Shown here piece after piece: positions 38,998 to 49,773 of a stretch of DNA of 64,000 nt. Each line of letters begins with the position of its first letter. The stretch's first letter is position 1. Made by a program: the position numbers and the translations under genes. The DNA lies in the NCBI RefSeq assembly GCF_000485595.1, contig NW_014577095.1, positions 140,438 to 204,437 on the forward strand, in the 5' to 3' direction. The notes beneath the pieces were generated by a model. It was not told the DNA's origin, searched no databases, and was given only the letters and a program-made list of their open reading frames with translations. The DNA comes from Priapulus caudatus. Its lineage: Eukaryota; Priapulida; Priapulimorpha; Priapulimorphida; Priapulidae.

Positions 38998-40310
38998 AGA
39001 AAACGCGAGCGCGAAACGGCGGGAAGGGATAGAACGACAATAAACTAACAGCTCGATTGGGAATTTAGGGGATAATCGGCTTCACAACGGTCATGAGCAT
39101 TCATGTTCGGAATGTTATTTACATTCTAGGTGTTAAACTACAACGACGAGGAACTCGCTGCTAATGTCACACTACTCGATGTCTCTGTTATTGTCGACGG
39201 TGGCATGCGAGCCGGCAGTAGCACTAATCAGTGCCTCTATGAAATACCACCAATTTTCAATACCAATGCAAGAACACAAGATGTAAAGACTGAGTTGACT
39301 GGAGTGATGAATGGACGGATTCAAAAGGTATCTAATGCACGTGTGTTTCTGTGAATTTCTCTCTTAATATCTGCTCTATATATGTAAGACAGTGCGAGCG
39401 AGTAGCACCAGATATGCGCGACTCCAGACGCTAGAATTGAGACCTACAATGAGCTTAACTCATTAATAAAGTTATCTAGGAGCCAATGTGACTAGTTTTA
39501 TTGTGGCCTAAGGATTCGCGCTCTCGTGCATAACCCGGAGGGTAGATAATATGTATTTCTGTAATATGGAGCTGCATATGACGTTTATACTGCCATTGTT
39601 CCTTGTCAGACACTAGGAGACGACTTTGTTCTTCTTTGAATTCCGGGGATCAGATACTAACCTATATGTATGTAAGAAGCATTTTTAAGAGCAATTGTTT
39701 TAGCCTTTAATCTCTGATTATAAAGATTCCCTCTAGGTGTTCACGGACCATTTATAACCACGATGTAAAGATACCTCGCTAGATTACGGGTGTTTCTGCT
39801 TCCTCTAGAATAGAATAGAATAGAATAGAATAGAACAGCCACTCGTCGCCCTGGAGAAAATTCATGTAGGTTTCCATGTACATTTTATACACAGCATCTG
39901 TTTAAATTTATATAAACAAGAATTTTGTGTCTTTTCCCGACAGCCTCCGCCAGTACAGAGTGACAGAAAACGAGAACGGAGACAACTAAAAAATAAAGAG
40001 GCAGCTCGGCTTTATCGTAGGAGGAAAAAGCAGACCCATACAATAACCGAGGTGCGGCTACGGTATTACATAGTAATAATAATTACCTTCAAAGTCAGAT
40101 CAATACGAAAACTAAATATGCGAACACAAATTATTGTATCTATCCTCATCCATGAGACGTACTATACGCTGCTTTCTTATTTTTTTTTAGGTTACTTTGG
40201 ATCAATTTGAACGAGAGAAAACTAGACTAACATTACAAGTTGAAATGTTAGAAGCAGAGATAAATCAAGTGAGAGAGCACTTGCGTCAGTATCCCTGCTT
40301 TTACATATAA
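38441..40310 (+). CDS. bZIP transcription factor, ATF4/ATF5-like, four exons
   Basis: Exons are 38441-38707, 39130-39327, 39944-40051 and 40191-40310, all joined in phase 0 at GT-AG sites. They give a 230-residue protein that ends at TAA. Exons 1-2 encode an acidic, Ser/Thr-rich putative activation region. Exon 3 encodes the basic region, with the signature NKEAARLYRRRKK. Exon 4 encodes a short leucine zipper with heptad L/V/I positions and ends HLRQYPCFYI. The N-x-x-A-A-x-x-Y-R pattern with a tyrosine is the ATF4/ATF5 form, whereas CREB and AP-1 have other residues there. That placement is by eye. The protein should act in the nucleus as a dimer on CRE- or C/EBP-ATF-type sites. Intron 1 carries a long (GA)n tract. 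Human ATF4 is longer, so orthology is tentative. Confidence 0.85.
38868..39000. repeat. (GA)n/(GATA)n microsatellite in bZIP intron 1
   Basis: A purine-only tract with a few GATA units, wholly intronic. It generates spurious Leu/Ser frames on the minus strand. Confidence 0.93.
39809..39836. repeat. (TAGAA)n pentanucleotide repeat
   Basis: About five tandem TAGAA units in bZIP intron 2. Confidence 0.95.
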
Positions 40311-40647
40311 TGCTAGGAATGTAAATGCGTAGAGGTTTTGGTCGCAATGAAAAATTGTAATAATTGATGAGGCCTGAAGACGGTGAAGAGTGAAGCTGAC
40401 ATACTCACCTACCAGCTGGGCGGCGGTGACCTCTACATTATACCGGATGCGACGCCGGATCTTTCGCGCAAGGAGTACGACACGTCGACACCGGCTACGA
40501 AACCAACATGGAAACGGGATACACGAGCGGGGCAAGAGATAAATCAAGTGATAACCTGCGTCAGTATCCCTGCTTTTACATATAATGCTAGGAATGTAAA
40601 TGCGTAGAGGTTTTGGTCGCAATGAGAAATTGTAATAATTGGTGAGG
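40256..40647 (+). pseudogene. Copied SAM-protein exon fragment between ~115-bp direct repeats
   Basis: 40371-40535 is a near copy of 24386-24543 in the SAM-protein exon. It has about six substitutions and one 7-base insertion (GTCGACA near 40483) that shifts the frame. Local DNA is duplicated on both sides. 40256-40372 covers the end of the bZIP coding exon and the start of its 3' flank; 40535-40647 repeats it with an 8-to-10-bp internal difference and two late substitutions. The fragment keeps the orientation of the source and cannot make a useful product. Confidence 0.92.
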
Positions 40648-41674
40648 ATTATATAACTCTCAACGGGTAACGTTTCAATGCAGAGAATAGTTTTTATGTT
40701 GGTCGTTGCAATAGGTGGTTGAGGTACAATACCTTGTGTATATTGATATGTATATTAAGCAATTAAATTAAGTAAAACTTGTCATATTTCATACCTGTAT
40801 TGTAGTATGACCTAAATATCGATATTATTATTATTATTGCGATTATTATCAATAATTATTGTTATTAATTATCAACGCATTCTATACTCGCAGAGAAAGT
40901 ACCCGGTAGTACGATTATATGTCCTATATTAACTGCTATGAAAGTTATTCGTTTATAAGAACACTTGATACTACTATATTAAAGTACTGAATATATTTAG
41001 AGCATTTCAATCTGTATAATGTATCAATTGCATGTAAGGATCATTCGGCTGAAAGCACGCAGTTTCAACACCAATCTAAAATCGAGTTTTTACTTTCCGT
41101 GGTCCAGTTTACCAATATTATAACAGTACACGATGCTATACTTCTGATATGGGAAATAAAGTATGTATTTCTATACGGATATAACACGAGCAAAGATTTA
41201 CACGCTGTAGAAAACACGCAGTGCTTGTCGTGTACATGTCATGATGGTCCAAGATTCTTTTCATTTGTTTCTGGCCTGTCATATACGTATTGTGTAATTG
41301 ATGTAGCAAATAAATAATTTCTTTCTAACACCAAATTATAAGCATGGTCGTATATAGCCCTTCAATATCAAAGAAAAAAAACGTATGTTTGTGTTGTAGT
41401 GCAAACCTCACGATCACACGGATAAAAAGAAAGGCTACTTTGCTTACACAACTATAACGTCCTGGTGGCAGAAACGCACATATTTTCTGCTATTATGCCG
41501 ATATATACAATGATTTTCGAGATGCACAGAATTCCTTGTTGCCCGAACAACCACGTAAGAATTGCTTGTAGGCCCCTATATAAAAAATCTGAAGTAAGAA
41601 ATACTACGAAAATACGACTGAGTGTGATAGGGCCTAATAGCAAAAGCAGTTCAGTCATTTGTTAACAGTCAACA
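40648..41674. other. 3' flank of the bZIP gene
   Basis: AT-rich DNA with ATT/ATA repeats near 40820-40870. AATAAA signals near 41155 and 41310 could serve the bZIP transcript. No other gene is seen. Confidence 0.5.
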
Positions 41675-42182
41675 AATCCATGTTTAACCCTCCTCTTGAG
41701 GGTCAAAAGGTTATCAGACACTTTGTTTCAAGGTTAAAGTGATAAAAATGGTAGGTCAGCGCTGAAACAAAAAGTTTTTCACTCGGTCCATTAGACCATG
41801 TCCTCAGAAAACGTCTGATATCTGACCTTCCCCCCACTGCCCTTTGACCTGTGACCTCCAATTTCGCGCTAGTGATGGGTTTCCTCCCCATCACACTATA
41901 CATCGAATATTAAGAGCATAGGTCGAGCCGTTGAGATTTGTGCCGCAATTCCGTATTTCCTCCTATACCTTAAGTTAAGGAGGAAATATTCCCCCTCCAT
42001 TGACACATCTTGACTTTTGACCCCCAAATTCGACATCTTGAGTCCTTTTACCGATCCCCCCCCCCCGACGTTCCGAATATCAAGATCGTACGTCGCGCGG
42101 TTAAGATTTGTGCCGTAACTGTTGACGCACGGACGGACGGACGGACGGACATTCATGCGATTATACAAGCTGCATCTGACTT
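41675..42182 (+). repeat. Dispersed repeat family, copy A
   Basis: About 510 bp starting at GTTTAACCCTCCTCTTGAGGG. It contains a (GGAC)n run near 42130-42151 and ends CAAGCTGCATCTGAC. Internal short inverted repeats include TTTCCTCC...GGAGGAAA around 41957-41990. Two further copies occur at 43165-43690 and 58600-59206. There is no open frame of note. It is a non-autonomous element of unknown class. Confidence 0.85.
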
Positions 42183-43028
42183 AAATCCCGACAGTATCAC
42201 ATGCACCACTAGGCACACATTTTTATTGAGCTTCGGCAGTAACATTGAAATTCGGCAGAGGTTTTGCGTTAGAATACGTCTACGGGTACGTTATACTAGG
42301 TGGTAGCACCGCTCAGAGGGAAATATTGATTTTCTGCGGGCAATATGTGTTTTAATTTCACGAAACGTGACATTACATGGTGCGTACAAATTATTGTTAT
42401 GCGGTATTTTTCACAGCCACATATAACACACACGCACACACGCGCGCGCACCCTCACCTCGTTGCATGTCTGTAAAGATTTCCGCACGCGTAAGTTACTT
42501 GCGTGCGACACTAACCGATTACGTCACATGGGGCTGCGGGGTGTTAAACCTAATATGTACAGTTCCGTTAAGCAAAACCGGATGACACTAAAGGAGGATG
42601 CAGCATATAATGTACGAACTGCTCTCACAACGTGTGCTTTCATATAAACAAGAGCCGCAGAGCGTCTGGGCTCATCTGAGGTCTGTTGCTATACGGTTAT
42701 AAACGTAACATTTAAGTCGTGCGTAGTGACACCTTTGTTAGGCGCAGATATGCAGATACGCAGTTGCGTACACATCATTTCAGCAACCTTCTGCATTCGG
42801 CATACCTCCCAAATCCCATTGGTTGATACAAATCGCGTGCCTGGAACTCCTGTTTTATGGTGCATTTAGACCCTAACCATATTTAAAAAAAAAAATTAAT
42901 TGTTGTAAAAATTATTTGTTGTTATTAAATTGTTGTAAATAAATCATGTAAATATTTGCGTTAATTGGAAAAAAATAGTTAAATGGATAAAGATATAAAA
43001 ATACAGAAAACAGGTAAATAATGAAAAT

Positions 43029-43096
43029 TCTGATGGGATTCGATCCAATGACCTTTGAGCCTTGACGCCTGTGCTCTACCTGTCGGCTATCCACGT
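43029..43096 (-). repeat. tRNA-like sequence (SINE head or tRNA pseudogene)
   Basis: On the minus strand there is a good A box (TAGCCGACAGG, 43079-43089) followed by GTAGAGC. Correctly spaced after it is a B box with one mismatch (GGATCGAATCC, 43036-43046). The anticodon arm does not pair well and the acceptor stem is poor, so a functional tRNA is unlikely. The CCCATC that follows the B box also follows the T-arm-like motifs at 47466 and 47638. Confidence 0.6.
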
Positions 43097-43164
43097 TTAT
43101 TGGCTTTCTAGATTATAGATGTGCCATGAATATGAGAACACTGACATCATTGAGGCAGTTCAGG

Positions 43165-43690
43165 AATCCCTGTTTAACCCTCCTCTTGAGGGTCAAAAAG
43201 TTATCAGACACTTACTCTTCGCACAGCAGTGGAAAGCACATTTCATGGTCCTTTCAATAAAGTGATAAAAATGGTAGGTCAGCGCTGAAACAAAAAGTTT
43301 TTCACTCTGTCCATTAGGCCATGTCCTCAGAAAATGCCTGATATCCGACTTTTCCCCCACTGCCCTTTGACCTGTGACCTCCAATTTCGCACTGGTGATG
43401 GGTTTCCTGTCCATCACACTATACGCCGAATATTAAGAGCATAGGTCGAGCTGTTAAGATTTGTGACCTTTGACCCTTGACCCCACAAATTTGTCATCCT
43501 GATTCCTTTTCACGATCCCCCCCCCCGACGTCCCAAATATCGTGACCGTACGTCGAGCAGTTAAGATTTGTGCCCAACTGTTGACGCATGCACGCACGGA
43601 CGGATGGACGGACGAACAGATGGACGGACGGACGCACGAACAATCATGCGATTCTACAAGCTGCATCTGACTTCGTCAGATGAGCTAAAA
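43165..43690 (+). repeat. Dispersed repeat family, copy B
   Basis: Homologous to 41675-42182, with a 50-bp insertion near 43211-43258 and a shorter middle. It ends with a small hairpin, CATCTGACTTCGTCAGATG, followed by AGCTAAAAA. This hairpin probably marks the true 3' end of the family. Confidence 0.87.
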
Positions 43691-45030
43691 ATAATTGCAA
43701 TTCAATCACATAGTCAAGAACCATTACAACCGATTGGCTACTTCTTCTCATAACAACGAAATATATATCAATATATGAACGTTCAACAAGTCCATGGATA
43801 CACTTCAATGTACGTGCATAACCATTTACTTATCGCTGACAGCAGGCATAAATTTCTCATCGTACTGATATTGATTGACAAGAAACCGAGCATAGTCAGG
43901 CATTAATAAACTCGAACTTCTATTCCTCGAGTACTGCATAGTTTGGATGTAATTTCTCTAGGCCTTTCCCCCTTCCTCGAGTATCAAATTTGACTACATG
44001 GGTGGAAATGTGACATGTATTTATTAACAACAGAAAACAGGCAAAACAAAAAAACACACAATTCACCAAAACGATGTGGCAATTCCAGCTGAATTCACCC
44101 ACCTACAGCAATTTATCCCAAAATTATAAGTTACAGTGATGAAAACAACAGTTTCTCCAATCACATGCACTTTGGCAGCTCCAATAACAAAATGCCAGAA
44201 TTATGTGCACCTAATGTGTACACAGGGTCTTGCGACATATTCACATGTTTTAACTTTGTATATATATACACGTATTATTTTTACTTCTGACAATGGTACG
44301 TGGCAATTATCCCTCAAAACCACCAAACGATTCAACTGTTCCAATTACGGAATGTCAGTTATTTATCACAGACACCTACATATGATATGTACCTTTACTT
44401 ACTAATATATACATATTTAATCAGGAATGAATAAAAAGGTGTGCAAAGCAATAGGATATCAAACGTTTGCGAGCAACTTTCGGTTAATAACGTTCGACTA
44501 CCCTTCGAATAACGGTCGGTTAATATAGATTTCCTCAAAACAATCATAGTGATTAGCATTATAGTGCTGCTCATTGCATTTCCAACAAGCCACTTATTGA
44601 AAATGCTGCGCGTGGCACTATATGATTGGATTAACGGCAATGATTCGAAAACCATTCATGACGAACATTTTAGTGTATATCTGTGGATTGTGAATGTGTA
44701 TACGGAATAATCGAAGCTAGATGAATGTTTATGATACATTTTGAGCTCATGTTTATTTAATTAAACGTGAGAAATCATACGTAGATTAAGGCTAGTGAAT
44801 GTTGAATTTCCAATAATTAAGCCTTGCATACTCCTTTGTTTTTATTAATTCCTGATATATTCAAGTGCATAAATGGCAAGAATTTCATGTCACTGCTATC
44901 AGCAAACATACATCCAAGGAGGAATAAAATAATACATATATTTATTTCACTACTAATCCCACAAGTTTATTTATCCTTCCTATGTCCTGTTGAATCGAGG
45001 GTGGAGCTTGGCTGAAACTACTACATCATA
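43691..45030. other. Intergenic DNA, nothing recognised
   Basis: AT-rich and without supported genes. TTTATT motifs near 44842 and 44968 are possible minus-strand polyadenylation signals for squalene synthase. Confidence 0.5.
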
Positions 45031-45076
45031 TCAGGAGTGTATAATATAGATCTATATCTATATTATATACTCCTGA
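45031..45076. repeat. Near-perfect hairpin, 21-bp arms
   Basis: TCAGGAGTGTATAATATAGA and the next base form an arm complementary, with one mismatch, to 45056-45076. The spacer is 4 nt. A related but weaker structure with the same ATCATATCAGGAGT leader lies at 56837-56880. These may be tiny palindromic MITE relics. Confidence 0.75.
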
Positions 45077-45274
45077 TGATATCAACACCATACTTCACAC
45101 ATATTTTGCAGCACTGTTGTTTTCAAAAAGAGATTAGGTGTACATTGGTAGGCCACCAACTACTTTTACATAATGTAGTTTCAATAATGTATTCAACTCA
45201 CATAGTTTTGACGTTGATTCGACAGTAAATAAAGATGACCCTAATTAATTTCCTTCACGTCCTGTTGTGTCTAA

Positions 45275-46674
45275 CTAGAAAGAATCTGTGAGTTTGTGAT
45301 ATACGTTTTGAGCCCCCATCCAATACGCCCAACCAAGGGCGAGTATGACCAGGAAGAAGGAGGTGTAGACTGGCAAGAAGCGGGGATGGCTGTCCAGGTG
45401 TGTCGCCTGCGCTCGGCTGGTTCGCTGCAGTACTGCGCCACACAACACGCGAGTCTCAGCAGCACTTGGATCCCTTATTGGCACACGCAAGTCGATGAGC
45501 CTGGCAAATTTGTCGAATATTGCGTTGATGGCATCCATGCTTGTCGCATCCACCATGAGACGCACTGCCTCACCCTTGCGGATCTTTACCACTCGTGTGA
45601 ACACAGCTGGGTTGCTATAACAACGCTCCAACGTTGCCATGGCCATTACCTGAAAACAGAAGTTTCCAATCCAACTCCAGAAGCAATTTTTAAGTGAAAA
45701 AATACATTTTATTGAATAAAACTTGTCACATTATTCATTACTATAGGTGTTAATCGCACTTTAAACAGCTATGTGTAAGCAATTTTGTATACCTGAGGAA
45801 TTGCACAGAAGTTGAAGATGCTCTGGTTGCGTAGACGGGACAAGTAGACGAGCACATCAGGAACATGTCGCAGAGCGTTGGTGACCAACTCGTTCAGGCA
45901 CTCCAATCCTTTCTCACGCTTATCAGCACGCTTAAACTCGGAGAGCGCTCCCGCGTACTTCGACCAGATTTCCCGCGGCCAAAACTCGCGGCCGTCGTCG
46001 GTGTCTTCCAGGTAATCGCGTATGATGTTCGTCTTCTGCAGAAATAATCCCAGCGAGTTTGCCAGCGCCGTGTCCTCGCCCACGACGCGCGTCTCGAGAC
46101 TGGAGGCGGTGAAAAGACGAGACAGACCGATCCCAACAAGTCCCGCAACAAAGTGACAGTACTCGTCCCATTCCTTTATCGTGCCGACTTTGCACTGCAG
46201 AAACCCTGCCATACCTTGTCCCATCTCCTTACACACATAGGTAATGACTTCCTGATACAGTACATCTAACCTGCCGAATTCCTCGACAACCGAAGGAAAC
46301 TGCTCCAGTACGATGCTATCCTTCTCGCTGCTGTCTGTGTACTTCCAACCAGGCTCGTGCAGGTGTTGGTAGAAGTTCGTTAGCATGGGCATCTTCACGT
46401 CTATTGGTATCGTCATGTCATCTTCTACTGTGTCGAGAGCGCGAAGGGTTAGATAAAATATGCAGACGGCGTGCCGTAGCTCCCCATCCAGCGCCTGGAT
46501 AACTGCCGAAAAGCTCCTGCTGGTTTTGCTTAGTAAATGATAACACATCCTTGCCGTCAGCCGACATGGCTGTTCGTCGTTCACTTTAGGGGTGATAGAG
46601 CCGATTTTCCCAAATTTGTATTGCAACAAAGCACACACTTCCTCCGGATGACTGATGGATCTAAGAAACTCCAT
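45275..46674 (-). CDS. FDFT1: Squalene synthase (farnesyl-diphosphate farnesyltransferase)
   Basis: Two coding exons, 46674-45793 and 45649-45275, are joined in phase 0 by a 143-bp intron. They encode 418 residues, against 417 in human. The enzyme condenses two farnesyl diphosphates to squalene via presqualene diphosphate, using Mg2+ and NADPH, at the ER membrane. Both aspartate-rich motifs are intact: DTVEDD at 81-86 and DYLED at 220-224. So are the tyrosine at 172 and the conserved segments FSAVIQALDGE, GLFLQKTNIIRDYLED and SRLRNQSIFNFCAIPQ. A C-terminal membrane anchor spans about 388-406. The start is the ATG at 46674, where MEF matches the family start and the context has A at -3 and G at +4. 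The frame is open further upstream, but only to a TTG. No frameshift or missing motif is seen. Confidence 0.97.
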
Positions 46675-46878
46675 GATACGTGTGTGACGGTTCGAGTCTC
46701 CCTCCCAAGCCACGTTTGACGAATGTTTCTCTTCCGTAAACAACTCACGGCACGCCCGTCACCAAACGATATGGCTTAGGGGTAACTAATAGAACACGGA
46801 ACAGTCTCTCAAATGGTTCACTTACGATCAGCTGATCTCGTCAACAGTACGTGTTTACTTCATTAGTGGTTTACTTAT

Positions 46879-46887
46879 GTGGCGTGA
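46879..46887 (-). promoter_or_regulatory. SRE-like site (TCACGCCAC)
   Basis: TCACGCCAC on the minus strand, about 205 bp upstream of the squalene synthase ATG, matches the sterol regulatory element pattern TCACNCCAC. SREBP control of this gene is established in vertebrates; here it is inference from position and sequence. Confidence 0.4.
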
Positions 46888-46892
46888 CATCG

Positions 46893-46902
46893 GCGCATGC
46901 GC
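46893..46902. promoter_or_regulatory. NRF-1-like palindrome (GCGCATGCGC)
   Basis: A perfect GCGCATGCGC core lies 5 bp from the SRE-like site, upstream of squalene synthase. A second, close variant (CGCGCATGCGTA) lies near 47130. NRF-1 sites are frequent in TATA-less housekeeping promoters. Confidence 0.4.
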
Positions 46903-47295
46903 TGTTCAGCAATCCTACCCGCAGCAAAGCAAATACCGTGCAGCTTCGGGTAACGCCTAATCCTGCTTTCTTATTATACAAAGTTTTATACAAGGTTATT
47001 ATACAGAGTAAAACTGTGTACAATCATAGATATAGAATGAAGATTTCCATAAGACTATGGTACAATCGCCGTTATCACTACAATTTCTAAGAACATGAGT
47101 TTCCAGATGTCATCGCAACACAACTTCGCGCATGCGTATTATGGTTACTACGCGCAGTTTCGCGTCGTTTGTGTAGACTGGTGCCAACCAGACTACCGAA
47201 AAGCTATAACGGCTCTGGAACGGCTCTGATTGGCTAATTTTGTCTTTTATTTATTTTATTTTTTATTATTTTTGGCTAATTTTGTTTTATTTTAG

Positions 47296-47780
47296 AATTA
47301 GGGATAGGGTTAGGGTTAGGGTTAACTGATTTCTATATCCACAACTTATATTCACTATCTCTCCCCTGAGACCTACTATTTCTACTTCTACTCTGACATG
47401 ATTATTACACCAGGGAGAAATACTCATTTTACATACCTATTTATGTAATGGTATTTGGTTATGTTGGTTCGAATCCCATCTGTTTATTTTTTATTTTTTT
47501 TATTTTTTTATTTTTCTGTTTAGGGTTAGGGTTAGAGTTAGAATAGGATTAGGATTAGGGTTAGGGTTCACAATGCGTATACATGTGTACACATGTGTAT
47601 TATGTCTGGAAGGTCTGATTATGTCTGGAAGGTCGCTGGTTCGAGTCCCATCTGTTTTTGTTTTTTGTTTTTTATTTTCTTATTTTTCTGTTTAGGGTTA
47701 GGGTTAGGTTAAAGTTAGGGTTAGGGTTAGTGTTAGCGTTCACAATGCGTATACATGTGTACACATGTGTATTATGGACC
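47296..47780 (+). repeat. 172-bp tandem unit with T-arm-like motif and (TTAGGG)n
   Basis: The unit runs GGTTCGAATCCCATCTG, then a T-rich stretch, then CTGTTTAGGGTTAGGGTTA, degenerate TTAGGG, and finally ACAATGCGTATACATGTGTA. It starts at 47466 and again at 47638 (period 172). A separate TTAGGG run lies at about 47303-47325. Each unit ends with the 16-bp palindrome ACATGTGTACACATGT. The GGTTCGA(A/G)TCC motif is a tRNA B box, so a SINE-derived origin is plausible. Confidence 0.8.
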
Positions 47781-49040
47781 CGAGCAATCCCAAAGTTGCA
47801 CCCTACTATCGTTCGGCTATTTCCAGAAAAATGTGTATTTCTTCCCGGTACACGATTCCTCTGACATCTGCTGACCATCAACATGCTGATGATTTTGCCA
47901 ACGGGAGACGTTAAATTAAAAATTTTAAAAATTTACATAAAATCTGCCCTGATGCCATTGAGGCAGTAAGTAAGCAGTCTTAAAGGCATTTAGACTCTCA
48001 GCTGTCACCATTTCAGTGGATATTTAAGGCGTTCCACTTTAGGAAAGAAGGAGGCTTTCCTGAAGTCACATCTGCAGGTTGCTCCTCGTATAGAGTGGAG
48101 CAATAGATGGCGCCCATAGCTTGAAATTATCCAAAAGGAAAAAGGCAGAATGGGAGAACACAGAAAACACTTTTATGTTAATAAATAATTCATAAATACG
48201 TACCAGCACGGTATTGACGAAATACTAAGTAGTCATCCAGTAATCCACTCCTTTAATTTATAAAAAAATAAAGGGGATATTTCAGCCGCCATCGAAAATG
48301 GATAGTATTCCCGGATGGATAGATGGATGGGTGGATGGATGGATAGTGTCCGTGTGGAAAAAGGAAGGACTTAGACACACCAATGTAGGCTCACCATAAT
48401 TCCAGTTCAAGCTCTATGGTCCAGGGTCAAGCTCTATGTAGAACTTATCCCTGTTACAAAAGTTTCGTGTGGCTTACACAGGTTAAATTAGCTAGGTTCA
48501 TCGGCTGATGGTTTTCTGGAAACTGTGATGCAAGAGATTCGTAGGTGTCAGGCCATATCTGTAGAAAAGTGTATTTTCAAAAAAGTGCAAATTCGCAAAA
48601 CTAAAATAAGCAAACAATTAAGTAAAACTAATAATTAATTTAACATTAAGAATTCATTATAATAAATATGATTGATTAATTAAATAAATAAATAATTTCA
48701 TCACAATTCAATCACATTCAAATTAATCTATGAAATGTATTTTCAGCTCCGATTTTTTCCCCAACAGTATTACCAGTGGTCATCAAATTTCACACATCGC
48801 TAAAAGGAACATTCCGTCTTTACATCTTCCTTTAAGAAATGCCTTGAAAAGGGTTCGTTAGCGGTAAAAACCAAGCTTCTTAGGCCTACTCTTGCTATCA
48901 ACCGAACTATAAGTATTTTATCGTACTACATGATCTAAAATTCCCAAATTTGATAATTTTATGTTATTATTCATATTTTGGGGAAGCATCGACAAGGGGA
49001 TTTATGTCCCATGAAATTATGTAGATTGTAGATTGTTATA
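47781..49040. other. Intergenic DNA with small repeats
   Basis: No supported gene. A (GGAT)n microsatellite lies at about 48315-48347. The rest is AT-rich. Confidence 0.5.
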
Positions 49041-49059
49041 ACCCTTATTAACGACACAT

Positions 49060-49398
49060 ACGCGGGGAGCGCGCACACCAAAGCACATACAGAGGCGCAC
49101 CTCCATGCGCAAACGCACGCACACGCACACGCACTAGCACTACTCCACTAGCACTAGCACGCGCGCACGCACCCGCACACGCACTAGCACTACTCCACTA
49201 GCACTAGCACGCGCGCACGCACCCGCACACGCACTAGCAATAGCACTAGCACGCGCGCACGCACCCGCACATGCATTGGCAGACGCGCAAACACACGCCC
49301 AGGCACACGCACACGCACACACGCGCGCGCGCACGCACGTACACACACACACACGCACGCACGCGCGCGCGCGCGCACACACACACACACACACACAT
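49060..49398. repeat. CA/CG-rich tract with a ~50-bp tandem unit
   Basis: A 50-bp unit containing ACTCCACTAGCACTAGCACG and a following GCGCGCACGCACCCGCACAC occurs about three times at 49131-49270. It passes into plain CA/CG repeats. Confidence 0.85.
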
Positions 49399-49601
49399 AG
49401 AATAAAATATATAATTATAATGACGTACCCTATAATGACGTACCCTAACACGCGCGCACACGCGAGCGAGCACATGTTCTGTTCGAAATAAACAAGCTGG
49501 CACATAAACACACACACACACACACACATACTTAGAATAAAATATATAATTATAATGACGTACCCTATAATGACGTACCCTAACACGCGCGCACACGCGC
49601 G

Positions 49602-49666
<65 letters not shown>

Positions 49667-49773
49667 TTAGAATAAAATATATAATTATAATGACGTACCC
49701 TATAATGACGTACCCTAACACGCGCGCACACGCGAGCGAGCACATGTTCTGTTCGAAATAAACAAGCTGGCAC
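49399..49773. repeat. Triplicated 105-bp unit with paired TGACGTAC motifs in (CA)n
   Basis: Copies lie at 49399-49503, 49534-49600 (truncated) and 49669-49773. Each starts AGAATAAAATATATAATTAT and carries two copies of AATGACGTACCCTA, giving six TGACGTAC in all. The copies are separated by (CA)n tracts. It is not a CRISPR: the units are long, the spacers are simple repeats and the genome is eukaryotic. Confidence 0.9.

Noticed and set aside
45296-45697. Plus-strand 133-residue frame
   Set aside because: It is antisense to squalene synthase exon 2, which has clear homology and splice sites.
46675-46743. 23-residue N-terminal extension of squalene synthase
   Set aside because: It opens with TTG, has no ATG, and the family-matching start MEF in good context is at 46674.
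47466-47482. A tRNA gene suggested by GGTTCGAATCC
   Set aside because: Only a B-box or T-arm motif is present; there is no A box, anticodon arm or acceptor stem upstream.
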